Position numbers and translations under genes: made by a program
Notes under the pieces: model-generated
Databases searched by the model: none
The model's input: the letters and a program-made list of their open reading frames with translations, nothing else
Told to the model about the DNA's origin: nothing
Assembly: GCF_016862935.1 (NCBI RefSeq)
Contig: NZ_BONX01000010.1
Location: 1-64,000 of the forward strand
Source: Plantactinospora mayteni
GTDB lineage: Bacteria; Actinomycetota; Actinomycetes; Mycobacteriales; Micromonosporaceae
Length of the DNA: 64,000 bases
Direction: 5' to 3'
Shown: one piece after another, positions 52,861-60,462 of the stretch
Layout of the letters: the number at the start of each line of letters is the position of its first letter
Position numbering within the stretch: position 1 is the first letter of the stretch

Positions 52861-53562
52861 GTGCCGGGTGTGGCGCGCCTACTGCTGATCGAGGACGACC
52901 CGGCCATCCGTACCCCGCTGCTGCACGCGCTGCGCGACCGGGGGCACGCGGTGGCCGCCGTGCAGTCCGCGATGACCGGGCTGCAACGGGTCCTCGACGA
53001 CCGGCCCGACCTCGTCGTCCTCGACCTCGGGCTGCCCGACCTGGACGGGCTGGAGCTGTTGCGGATGCTCCGGGCGGTGAACAGCACTCCGGTGATCATC
53101 GCCACCGCCCGGGACGAGGAGGCCGAGATCATCCGGGGGCTGGACGCCGGTGCCGACGACTACGTGGTGAAGCCGTTCACCGCCGCCCAACTCGACGCGC
53201 GGATCCGGGCGGTGCTGCGGCGCGGTGCCGGATCGGCGGACGGCCCGGCCGTGCTGACCGTCGGGGAGCTGCGGGTCGATCCGGCGGCCCGGCAGGCGAC
53301 CCTGGCCGGGGTGCCGCTCGAACTGACTCCCCGGGAGTTCGATCTGCTGCACCACCTGGCCGCTCGGGCCGGTCGGGTGGTGAGTAAGCGGGAACTGCTG
53401 ACCGAGGTGTGGCAGCTCCCCTACGGCGGCGCGGACAAGACGGTGGACGTACACCTGTCGTGGCTGCGCCGCAAGCTCGGCGAGACCGCGCAACAGCCCC
53501 GCTACCTGCACACCGTGCGCGGGGTGGGGGTCCGGCTCGACGTACCCGGGACCCAGTCGTGA
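52861..53562 (+). CDS. OmpR/PhoB-type response regulator
   Basis: A 233-residue regulator. The receiver domain has the acidic pair IEDDPA, the phospho-acceptor Asp55 (LVVLDLGLPD), Thr in IIATARDEE and Lys in YVVKPF. The winged helix from about 135 shows LTPREFDLLHHLAARAGRVV and DVHLSWLRRKLGE. It begins at GTG 52861, or GTG 52870 three codons later. It overlaps the kinase gene by GTGA. The pair is likely autoregulated from the divergent 52713-52860 spacer and may also control the two exported proteins on either side. Confidence 0.95.
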   Translation: MPGVARLLLIEDDPAIRTPLLHALRDRGHAVAAVQSAMTGLQRVLDDRPDLVVLDLGLPDLDGLELLRMLRAVNSTPVIIATARDEEAEIIRGLDAGADDYVVKPFTAAQLDARIRAVLRRGAGSADGPAVLTVGELRVDPAARQATLAGVPLELTPREFDLLHHLAARAGRVVSKRELLTEVWQLPYGGADKTVDVHLSWLRRKLGETAQQPRYLHTVRGVGVRLDVPGTQS

Positions 53563-54908
53563 GACGCCGACTCATCCTGCTCGTCGCGACCACCACCGGT
53601 CTGGTGCTGCTGGCCTTCCTGGTCCCGCTCGCGGTGCTGCTGCGCGGGGTCGCGGCGGACCGGGCGGCGGTGGCCGCCACCGCCGACGTACAGGCGCTGG
53701 TTCCGCTGGTCGGCACCGCCGGCCGGGAGGGACTGCGGCTCGCCGCCGAGCAGGTCGGAGCCGCGGCCGACCGGCCGGTCACGGTCTTCCTGCCGGACGG
53801 CGCGGTCCTCGGCGACGACGCGCCGCGCACCGACGGGGTGGAGTTGGCCGCCCGGGGCGAGAGCCTCACCGTCGCCCGCGAGGACGGCCGGGAGATCCTG
53901 GTCGCCGTGCAGGGCCGCCCGGACGGTACGGCGGTGATCCGCACCTTCGTCTCCGCCGACGAGCTGACCCACGGCGTCTACCGCTCCTGGCTGGTGCTGG
54001 CCGCGCTCGGGGTGGCGCTGCTGCTGCTCGGCCTCGCCGTCGCCGACCGGCTGGCCCGGTCGCTGACCGTCCCGATCACCGAGCTGTCGGCGGTCTCGCA
54101 CCGGCTGGCCGGCGCCGAGCTGACCGCCCGGGCCACCCCGTCCGGCCCGGCGGAGCTGCGCGCGGTGGCAGGCGCGCTCAACCACCTCGCCAACCGGATC
54201 CAGGAGTTGCTGCGGGACGAACGCGAGCAGCTCGCCGACCTGTCGCACCGGCTGCGTACCCCGTTGACCTCGCTGCGGCTGGAGTCCGAGTCGCTGGCCG
54301 ATCCCCGGGAGGCGGCCCGGATCACCGACCGGGTCGACGCGGTGGAACGGGCGGTGACCGGGCTGATCCGGCAGGCCCGGCGGCGGGGCACCGACACCGG
54401 TACCGAACCGGCCTGTGACGCCACGGCGGTGGTCCGGGAGCGGGTCGCGTTCTGGACCGTACTGGCCGAGGACACCGGGCGGGCGCTCGGCCTCGACCTG
54501 GTCGACCGCCCGCTTCCGGTACGGCTGCCCGCCGACGAACTGGCGGCGGTGCTGGACGCGCTGCTCGGCAACGTCTTCGCGCACACCCCGGACGGCACCG
54601 GCTGCACCGTCGCGCTGGCGCCGCGCCCCGGCGGCGGTGCGCTGCTGACGGTCACCGACAGCGGCCCCGGGCTGCCACCGGCCCTGGTCGGCCCCGCCTC
54701 GACCCCACTCGACCCGGCCGGACCGGTACGCGGGGCGAGCGCCGCCGGCTCGACCGGGCTGGGCCTGGACATCGCCCGCCGGGCGGCCCGGGAGAGCGGC
54801 GGCCGGTTCCAACTGTCCAATGCGGATGGTGGCGGGGCACGGGTCGCGGTCACCCTCGGACCGCCGCTCGCCACCCGCGAGTCGCCGTCTGGGGTGACCC
54901 CGAACTGA
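53559..54908 (+). CDS. Sensor histidine kinase
   Basis: A 449-residue membrane kinase. The first segment (LILLVATTTGLVLLAFLVPL) and second (WLVLAALGVALLLLGLAVAD) flank an extracellular sensor of about 120 residues. A HAMP domain follows (LTVPITELSAVSHRLAGAEL). The phospho-accepting His230 is in DLSHRLRTPLTSL. The ATPase domain has NVFAHTPDGT (N box), VTDSGPGLP (G1) and GLGLDIARRAARESGG (G2). It is therefore a complete HisKA/HATPase kinase, translationally coupled to its regulator. The sensor domain is not of a recognised ligand type. Confidence 0.95.
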   Translation: MRRRLILLVATTTGLVLLAFLVPLAVLLRGVAADRAAVAATADVQALVPLVGTAGREGLRLAAEQVGAAADRPVTVFLPDGAVLGDDAPRTDGVELAARGESLTVAREDGREILVAVQGRPDGTAVIRTFVSADELTHGVYRSWLVLAALGVALLLLGLAVADRLARSLTVPITELSAVSHRLAGAELTARATPSGPAELRAVAGALNHLANRIQELLRDEREQLADLSHRLRTPLTSLRLESESLADPREAARITDRVDAVERAVTGLIRQARRRGTDTGTEPACDATAVVRERVAFWTVLAEDTGRALGLDLVDRPLPVRLPADELAAVLDALLGNVFAHTPDGTGCTVALAPRPGGGALLTVTDSGPGLPPALVGPASTPLDPAGPVRGASAAGSTGLGLDIARRAARESGGRFQLSNADGGGARVAVTLGPPLATRESPSGVTPN

Positions 54909-55129
54909 ACTCCACCGGCTCGGGCGCGCCTGCGCCTTCCTGCCCGACCCGGCTCCGCCCTCCCCGCCCGTCCACCTGTGCCTTCTGTTGCCCCGGGGGC
55001 TGCCACAGGCGCCGGTCGCGCTCTTTACCGAGGCTTAGGGTTCGCACAGCGCGCCGCTATCCCGATCCGGGCGAACCTCGGTGTCGAGAACCCGGAACAG
55101 GGTGTTCCGCGACGATGGAGGAGACTGCG

Positions 55130-55636
55130 ATGCGGCGTAAGACTCTGGTATTGAGCGTCGGCGGCGCGCTGGCGGCCGCCGCCGTGATCGGCACCGCGAT
55201 CGGGGCCAGCGCGGCGGAGGGCGAGCGGCAGGGGTTCGGCGCCGTCGCCACCACGGCGGCCGGTGAGCTGACGCCCGGCGCCGACCTGACGGGTACGCCC
55301 GGTGACGACCCGACCGACGGTCCGACGGTGGTGCCGAGCGACGCACCGTCGGGCATCCCGACCGGTTCGCCCGCCCCGACCGGCGCCGCGCCGGCCGGAT
55401 CGGTCGACTCGGCACGGGCCGTGGAGATCGCGCTGGCCAGCGCTGGTGGCGGTCGCGTGGACGAGGTCGAGCGGGAGTGGGAACACGGCCGGACGGTGTG
55501 GAAGGTGGAGATCGTCAAGGACGGTTGGGAGATCGAGTCGTACGTGGACACGGCGACCGGCCAGATCATCAAGACCGACCGTGACCGGGACGACGACCAC
55601 GGCGGCAAGTACGACGACGACCGCGACGACGACTGA
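55130..55636 (+). CDS. Secreted PepSY-domain protein
   Basis: A 168-residue exported protein. A Sec signal peptide (RRKTLVLSVGGALAAAAVIG, then ASAAEG) leads to a Pro/Thr/Gly linker (about 45-90) and one PepSY domain (SARAVEIALASAGGGRVDEV, EHGRTVWKVEIVKDGWEIES, YVDTATGQIIKTDRD). The C-terminus is a strongly acidic run of Asp and Arg (DRDDDHGGKYDDDRDDD) that might bind cations. ATG 55130 follows GGAGGAG; an ATG at 55115 contains that site. PepSY proteins often sit beside two-component systems and modulate secreted peptidases or the kinase. The 221-bp spacer before it holds a -10-like TAGGGT at 55036, so it may have its own promoter. Confidence 0.88.
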   Translation: MRRKTLVLSVGGALAAAAVIGTAIGASAAEGERQGFGAVATTAAGELTPGADLTGTPGDDPTDGPTVVPSDAPSGIPTGSPAPTGAAPAGSVDSARAVEIALASAGGGRVDEVEREWEHGRTVWKVEIVKDGWEIESYVDTATGQIIKTDRDRDDDHGGKYDDDRDDD

Positions 55637-55765
55637 GGTCAATCCGCTGAGCCGATCCCGGGGAGCCGGCGGAAGCGCCCGGCCCCGGGGTCGTTCGTTC
55701 GATCGGCTTGCCGGACCGCCGGACAAGGTGGCTGCCTTGGCCCGCGACCTGCGAACGCTATCCGG

Positions 55766-55873
55766 GATTTATTGCCAGCCGGCTCCCGGCTGACCGTCTG
55801 GGCGACGCCGGACGGCGGCGCGACCTGGTGGACGAAGACCTACCGAGGTACGGGTGAGAGGATAAAGCAGTGA
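55766..55873 (+). pseudogene. 3' tail of a DddA-like deaminase toxin gene
   Basis: In the frame that ends at TGA 55871-55873, the last 36 codons read LLPAGSRLTVWATPDGGATW followed by WTKTYRGTGERIKQ. This matches the C-terminal strand pattern of the SCP1.201/DddA-like deaminase toxins (LLPxGxxLTV ... KTYxG). Upstream of 55766 the frame loses any family resemblance: the HxE and C-x2-C catalytic motifs are absent. The stop overlaps the Imm1 start as GTGA, the coupling expected of a toxin-immunity pair. I infer that a toxin gene was deleted except for its tail. The match is short and from memory of the family. Confidence 0.45.
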
Positions 55874-56262
55874 CATACCGGGTCAGCTACGACATGGACG
55901 AAGAGGCCCTGCCCGACGCCGAGGCCGTTTCCGCCTTCTTCGACAAACGGGCCCACCGGATCGCCCCGCACGGCAGGCGAGCGAACGCGTACTGGATCGG
56001 CCCGGCCGGCGGCGAGGACATCATGCGGGTGGACATGGACTACGACGCGGGCCGCGCGGCACTGCGCTGGCTCCCCGACAACAGCCACGGCGTGGAACTG
56101 GAGCCGGGCGCCCCCATCGTGGTCCTCGAATCCTCCGATCATCCGCCGGTCACCATCCCCGGAACGCTGGCCCGGGTATCGATCGACCTGGCCCACGCGG
56201 CCGTCGCCGCCTACATCCAGACCGGCCAACGCCCGTCCACCGTCGTGTGGGCTGCTGGCTGA
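55870..56262 (+). CDS. Imm1-family immunity protein
   Basis: A 130-residue acidic protein starting at GTG 55870 with GAGAGG 8 nt upstream. The core reads DAGRAALRWLPDNSHGVELE, then APIVVLESSDHPPVTIPGTL and ARVSIDLAHAAVAAYIQTGQ, ending RPSTVVWAAG. That pattern, especially ALRWLPD and TGQRP-x4-W, is typical of Imm1, a family that neutralises nucleic-acid deaminase and related polymorphic toxins. It overlaps the stop of the toxin-like tail upstream and, at its 3' end, the start of a short immunity-like frame. With no intact toxin in the window it looks like an orphan immunity gene that could protect against neighbours. Confidence 0.75.
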   Translation: MTYRVSYDMDEEALPDAEAVSAFFDKRAHRIAPHGRRANAYWIGPAGGEDIMRVDMDYDAGRAALRWLPDNSHGVELEPGAPIVVLESSDHPPVTIPGTLARVSIDLAHAAVAAYIQTGQRPSTVVWAAG

Positions 56263-56435
56263 TCGGCTACGACATGGCGATCGTCAACGACCAGGACCAG
56301 GAGCTGCTGTCCGTCTCGACGGTCGAAGAACTCGACAGGGTGCTCGATCGGATCGCGGCCCAGTCGACGCCCGCCGCTCCTCCGCTGGTCGCGCTGGACA
56401 TGCCAGACCGGCAGCGCAGCACCAACTGGCAGTGA
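56247..56435 (+). pseudogene. N-terminal half of an Imm1-like gene
   Basis: A 62-codon frame overlapping the Imm1 end by 16 bp. It reads IGYDMAIVNDQDQELLSVST then VEELDRVLDRIAAQSTPAAP and PPLVALDMPD. The segment VSTVEELDRVLDRIA is the kind of N-terminal helix that precedes the core of Imm1 and related immunity proteins. After ALDMPD the frame leaves the pattern and stops at 56435, where about 70-80 further residues would be expected. ATG 56274 could serve as start. I read it as a second immunity gene cut short, though a small functional protein cannot be excluded. Confidence 0.45.
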
Positions 56436-56436
56436 C

Positions 56437-56715
56437 TCACGGATCGGTGTTTCGGTGACAGGCACCGGGGTGGCTGTCCCGCGCGCCGCATCGGCCGCCG
56501 GCCGGTAGCAGTCGATCGCAGAAGACCCGATGACGTACGTCCTGGGCGTCCTCGGCCGAGACGGTGATCTCGCCTGCGTCGCACAGGCCGAGGAAGGCCA
56601 GCGAGTCGGCCAGGCAGGCCGCCAAGTCGGCGGCGGCCTCGATGTCGGGTACGACAACCGGCAGATGGATGACGTGGCGACCGGACACGTCATCCACCCG
56701 GTCGTCGCCGTTCAT
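56437..56715 (-). CDS. Small CCHC-motif protein, paralogue A
   Basis: A 92-residue protein. It reads HVIHLPVVVPDIEAAADLAA, then CLADSLAFLGLCDAGEITVS, AEDAQDVRHRVFCDRLLPAG and GRCGARDSHPGACHR. The last part has the spacing C-x9-C-x5-H-x3-C, a likely zinc site. The same plan and motif recur in the protein at 61825-62199, 5 kb away. Its ATG at 56715 overlaps the stop of the DivIVA-like gene (ATGA), so it is the third gene of a coupled operon. It ends next to the truncated immunity frame. I know no name for this family. Confidence 0.7.
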   Translation of the reverse strand: MNGDDRVDDVSGRHVIHLPVVVPDIEAAADLAACLADSLAFLGLCDAGEITVSAEDAQDVRHRVFCDRLLPAGGRCGARDSHPGACHRNTDP

Positions 56716-57026
56716 CGCCGCTCCGCGCGATGGCGGCCCGACGAGTTCCGGCTCTGCCACTGCCGAAGATGCACCTTCAGCCGCTCGTTCTCGGTCCGGA
56801 CTACGGCCAACTCGTCCTCGAGCGCCGCCAGGCTGTCCGCCAGCGCGGCGAGGAACCGCCGTACCTCAGACGGTCGGTAGCCACGCCGACCGAACGGCGT
56901 AAGCGGGAAACTCGCCGCCCGGATCTGGCCGGGGATCGGCGGGAAGTGCACGCCTCCGCCGTAGAGCGTGCCGCTGGGCTGGGTCCCGGCCGGCGTACGC
57001 CGTGCCATCCCGCTGGGCTCGCTCAT
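56712..57026 (-). CDS. DivIVA-like coiled-coil protein
   Basis: A 104-residue protein. After a variable start (SEPSGMARRTPAGTQPSG) it has a short DivIVA-type N-terminal domain (FPLTPFGRRGYRPSEVRRFL, where GYRPSEVRRFL matches the family GYxxxEVDxFL) and then one coiled coil (LAALEDELAVVRTENERLKV). Full DivIVA/Wag31 proteins are larger and organise the pole in actinomycetes; this is a small relative. Its start overlaps the preceding gene by ATGA and its stop overlaps the next gene by ATGA. The context gives no known function; association with the membrane or with Wag31 is conceivable. Confidence 0.75.
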   Translation of the reverse strand: MSEPSGMARRTPAGTQPSGTLYGGGVHFPPIPGQIRAASFPLTPFGRRGYRPSEVRRFLAALADSLAALEDELAVVRTENERLKVHLRQWQSRNSSGRHRAERR

Positions 57027-57337
57027 GCCTCGTCCATGACGATACTCAGGTCGATGTAGGGGTCGGCCCGCTGCACCACGACATCGATGGCCTCGTCGGA
57101 GAGCCCACGGGCGGCCAGCACTCGGCGGCCCCACCTGGCAAGCCGGCACGGGTGCGGGTGTTCGTCCCAGAGACAACGCGGCCCCGTCGGCTCGTCGCCC
57201 GGCAGATGCAGGACGAGCGCACGGACGGCAAACCGGACGTGCTCCTCACCGATCCAGACCGGAAGCGGGATCTCCCACTCCTCCGACTCCGGCTCTTCCG
57301 ACTCCGGTGACTGCGCGGCGGCCGGCAAACCATCCAC
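57023..57337 (-). CDS. Hypothetical protein, first gene of DivIVA-like operon
   Basis: A 104-residue acidic protein. The N-terminus is Glu/Ser/Pro-rich (SPESEEPESEEWEIPLPVWI), then comes a compact part with two cysteines (EPTGPRCLWDEHPHPCRLAR) and the C-terminal helices RRVLAARGLSDEAIDVVVQR. GTG 57337 lies 5 nt after GGGAGAG; the adjacent GTG 57340 is in frame too. Its stop overlaps the DivIVA-like ATG (ATGA). No family recognised. The 250-bp spacer upstream, shared with the divergent XRE/TPR gene, shows no further gene. Confidence 0.65.
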   Translation of the reverse strand: MDGLPAAAQSPESEEPESEEWEIPLPVWIGEEHVRFAVRALVLHLPGDEPTGPRCLWDEHPHPCRLARWGRRVLAARGLSDEAIDVVVQRADPYIDLSIVMDEA

Positions 57338-57572
57338 CACATCTCTCCCTTGATCGGCTTCTCTGGAGTGGCGCCGAGGCGGGCGGGGTCGTTCGTCACG
57401 TAAGGGGGAAGGCGACGACCGGCGGCCCAGCACCCGCCCCGGGCCATACATGTACGTTGGGCGAACACCGCTGCTCTGCCTATCCACTCGCCACAGTGAG
57501 CGATATGCGTGCGGCGCATACACGCAACGCAGTTGACCATGTAACGAACCACACGCAAGGACGAAACATCGC

Positions 57573-57578
57573 TACACT
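57573..57578 (+). promoter_or_regulatory. Candidate -10 of the XRE/TPR gene
   Basis: TACACT ends 9 nt before ATG 57588, so transcription would begin at or within a few bases of the start codon. No ribosome binding site is present. The flanks are less GC-rich than the window average. Confidence 0.4.
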
Positions 57579-57587
57579 GCGAATGCG

Positions 57588-59057
57588 ATGGAGCCCCAGG
57601 CCACAACAGTCAGGCGCAACATGAACCGGACCGAGGCACGCTACTGCCGCTCATGCGGAACTCGACTTGCCAGCGATAATCGAGGCACAGCCTGCGCCCC
57701 GTGCCAGACCAAGGCGCGAAGTCTGCTTGTTGGTGCGCCCGAGGTACCTCGTGAATTTTGGGTTGTAGACGAGATTCGGGATGCCCTTGAGAGCTGGCAT
57801 ATGGGACGGGTTATAGCCGCGTACCGCCGACATCCTTATCATGCGCGACAACTCCCGCAATCTCTCGTTGCGGGTTGGGGCCGAGTGACCCAGGCACAAC
57901 TCAGTCGTATCGAAACCGGACCACCCGTAAAGGACCTCGATAAGCTCATTGAGTGGGCGCGCATCCTCCGTATTCCGGCTGCGATGCTATGGTTTAGAAT
58001 GCCTGAGCAAGGTGCACTGACCAACGGCAATGACGCCGAACAAACGAAGGAATCGGACCGTCATCTGTCAAGTGTCACTAGCCTCTTCGGCAGCCTGAAG
58101 TCTAGAAGCGACACGACTCCTGGCGAACAAGATGTTCGGGTAGCCGCTATTGCGTTCGCGACGAACACCGACCTACCGCTTTCGCAGTCCACCGCTCTTC
58201 TGATACGACTCTTCCTCCAACTCGATGACGAGGTCGGCGGCGACACACTTTACCTGCCATTCTCCCGGTACCTTGCCCAACTAAGGCAAGACGCGCATCA
58301 AGACAAGGCGACCCTTGCCGCAATCGGAGAACTGAACCAGATGGCTGGTTGGCTAGCGTTGGACGCAGATCGTTCGGCCGCCGCCCGTGATCATCTGACA
58401 GCATCCGTCTACCTGGCCAACGCGGCCGATAATGTTGCTCTCGGATCCAGCGCACTCGCTTATCTGAGTCTGCAACAGACATACCAGGGAAGCCATAAAC
58501 CAGCATTTGCCCTTGCCCAGACCGCGCTGTCACTCGCCAAGGGCAGGGTGACACCGCTGGTAGAGAGCATGTTGATGACCCGACTCGCCCGGGCCCATGC
58601 CAACTGGTCGGAGCAGAGTGCGTGTCTGTCAGCGCTTGACCAGGCTCGTAACGCCTTCGACCGCTTCGGAAGTGACGAGGAGCCGTTGTGGATCAAGTAC
58701 GTCGATGAGATAGAAGTTATGGGACAGGTTGGCGCATGTTACCTGGATCTCGGCATGCCGCAGGAGGCCGCGAGCTCGCTCAATCAGGCACTGAGCCTCC
58801 TTCGGCAGCGAGCACCACATCGATACCGCGATCGGGTGCACTACCTCATACGTCTCGCCAAGGCACATATCCTTTCGAGGGAAATTGAACGTGCGTGCGA
58901 TACTGCGACCAAGGCCCTGGAGTTGATCGCAAAGACAAGTTCTTCGAGGATAAGAGACAGACTTTCAGAGCTTAATTCAGCGTTTGAGCCGTTCGATAAA
59001 AGCAGCGATGTGCGCGCATTTCGCAACTCTCTCGTCGAGCATGCCCGACGACGTTAA
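57588..59057 (+). CDS. Zinc-ribbon / XRE / TPR regulator of lower GC
   Basis: A 489-residue protein. Residues about 19-41 form a zinc ribbon with Cys-x2-Cys-x12-Cys-x2-Cys (CRSCGTRLASDN ... CAPC). An XRE helix-turn-helix follows at about 85-135 (GRVTQAQLSRIETGPPVKDL, then ARILRIPAAMLWF). The rest is a TPR-like solenoid (LNQMAGWLALDADRSAAARD; QVGACYLDLGMPQEAASSLN). Codon use differs from the neighbours: many A/T third positions and visibly lower GC, suggesting recent transfer. ATG 57588 is the likely start for a leaderless mRNA; ATG 57621 sits closer to the ribbon. It converges on a HAD phosphatase gene of the same base composition, 16 bp apart, so both probably arrived together. Confidence 0.82.
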   Translation: MEPQATTVRRNMNRTEARYCRSCGTRLASDNRGTACAPCQTKARSLLVGAPEVPREFWVVDEIRDALESWHMGRVIAAYRRHPYHARQLPQSLVAGWGRVTQAQLSRIETGPPVKDLDKLIEWARILRIPAAMLWFRMPEQGALTNGNDAEQTKESDRHLSSVTSLFGSLKSRSDTTPGEQDVRVAAIAFATNTDLPLSQSTALLIRLFLQLDDEVGGDTLYLPFSRYLAQLRQDAHQDKATLAAIGELNQMAGWLALDADRSAAARDHLTASVYLANAADNVALGSSALAYLSLQQTYQGSHKPAFALAQTALSLAKGRVTPLVESMLMTRLARAHANWSEQSACLSALDQARNAFDRFGSDEEPLWIKYVDEIEVMGQVGACYLDLGMPQEAASSLNQALSLLRQRAPHRYRDRVHYLIRLAKAHILSREIERACDTATKALELIAKTSSSRIRDRLSELNSAFEPFDKSSDVRAFRNSLVEHARRR

Positions 59058-59073
59058 ACTCACGATCGAGTCT

Positions 59074-59772
59074 TCATCTATTGTAAACCGAAGCCCGAAG
59101 TTTCTCGATATCTGTAAGATCCTCAAGTACGGCATCGGCACCAGCCTCATTTAATTCACTAATGGAGCTTTTGCCGGTCGCGACGCCGATCGCCCTGGCC
59201 CCTACCTCGCGAGCAGCCAAGATATCCAAGGGCGTGTCGCCGATGACAATGGCACCGTTGGCCAGGAAGGGGATGCCGTATTTCTTCGTCGCTCTGGCTA
59301 GCGCACAAAGCACCAGTTGAGAGCGAATATCACCGTCCGAACCATATCCGCCGACCTCAAAGTCGATATGCTCATCCAGCCCGAAAACCTTCAACTTGAC
59401 CCGGGCAATAGTCGCCAGGTTACCCGTCACTAGCGTCTGCACCAAATCGGCATCCGCGAGTGCCGACACGGCGGCGCGGGCCCCTGGCAGAGGTCTTCCC
59501 ACCGCCAACATTCGGCTTTGGAGTCTTTCCGCCGCTTCGCCCAATGCCGAGTAGAGATCGGAAACCACAGACGATGAGGCAGCGATATCATGCAGAGCAA
59601 GGGTGTCGGCCAAAATTGCTTGTTCCGTTCGCCCGGTCATGTCAGCCAGTTTTTCAAGGCGACGACCAAAAACAGCAGCAAACGCAGATTCGTATATCTC
59701 CCTACTAACGCCGGAAATATCAACAAGAGTATGATCGACATCCCACAGGATCAAGGTCGGATTGTTTGCCAT
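59074..59772 (-). CDS. HAD-family phosphatase
   Basis: A 232-residue hydrolase of the phosphoglycolate phosphatase-like HAD group. Motif I is ILWDVDHTLVDIS (nucleophile Asp and acid-base Asp), motif II the Thr in QTLVTGNLATIAR, motif III Lys in ARVKLKVFGL and motif IV the Asp pair in VIGDTPLDILAAREVG. The helical cap lies at about 20-90. The substrate is a small phosphorylated metabolite but cannot be named. Like the XRE/TPR gene it has lower GC than the window. GATAAT (minus strand, 59786-59781) lies 8 nt before the ATG, again suggesting a leaderless or very short-leader mRNA. Confidence 0.9.
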   Translation of the reverse strand: MANNPTLILWDVDHTLVDISGVSREIYESAFAAVFGRRLEKLADMTGRTEQAILADTLALHDIAASSSVVSDLYSALGEAAERLQSRMLAVGRPLPGARAAVSALADADLVQTLVTGNLATIARVKLKVFGLDEHIDFEVGGYGSDGDIRSQLVLCALARATKKYGIPFLANGAIVIGDTPLDILAAREVGARAIGVATGKSSISELNEAGADAVLEDLTDIEKLRASVYNR

Positions 59773-59860
59773 CAGTCGTGATTATCGAAATCAAAGCTCG
59801 GTCGATGGCTTCCCCTACCAGCTGCCATGCTCTTCATCGCAAGCAGGTCTGGCCACGATG

Positions 59861-60336
59861 TCACGAGGCTATTGAAGGCATTGCCGTTTGCGCCCACTTC
59901 CGTCGCAGCTCCTTCATGTAGAAACCGGCTATGATCGTCATCCCGCACCCGGGTCGTCGGCGAGCACGAACCGCAGCGGCACCTTGTCGAGCATGTGCCC
60001 GTAGACCGCTTCGATCTGGTGCGGCAGCGGCTCCAGGTCGCTGGTGTTGACCGCGATCATCTCGTCGGACTGAGCGGCGCACTGTATCCGCAACGCCTCG
60101 GCCGCGAGCTTGAACTCGACCGGGTCCGCATCGAACGCCGCGATTCGGGCCGCCTCCTCGGTCAGGCCCGACTCGTCGGAGCGAAGCAGGATCCGGTGAT
60201 CGGGCCGCTCGCCCGGCGCCTGGTAGACGACGAGGATCGAGTCCGGACCCATCGGAGTCACCGCGATGACCTCGACCACCTTGTCCACGACGACGCCACG
60301 CACCCGTACACCCCGGGCGAGTTCCTCCAGCCGCAC
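59861..60336 (-). pseudogene. Frameshifted N-terminus of a SNF2/DEAH-type helicase
   Basis: From GTG 60336 (GGAGG upstream) the frame reads RGVVVDKVVEVIAVTPMGPD, then ALRIQCAAQSDEMIAVNTSD, LEPLPHQIEAVYGHMLDKVP and LRFVLADDPGAG, then stops at 59938. LPHQ-x2-AVYG and LADDPGAG are the Q-motif region and Walker A start of helicases of the DUF3883/SNF2-like group. In the next frame the sequence goes on as MTIIAGFYMKELRR, which continues Walker A (GKTIMAGLYIKEL). One base is missing in the codon for the Walker A lysine (AAG to TG). After KELRR, at 59900, homology ends. So the gene is broken twice: a frameshift and loss of nearly all of the motor. Confidence 0.7.
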
Positions 60337-60462
60337 GTCGCCTCCACCGCCTTCATCCTCACATCCCTGGCTCCCTGAACCTTACGGCCGCGAGTCCCCT
60401 ATGGAGGCTGACCGCCACGATCAGCAGTGCATTGTGGAGCACTGCTGCTAACGTTCGCCGCC

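Noticed and set aside
55302-55793. A 163-codon plus-strand frame overlapping the PepSY gene
   Set aside because: It reads as Arg/Thr-rich out-of-frame translation of the PepSY gene and ends in the spacer; no motif.
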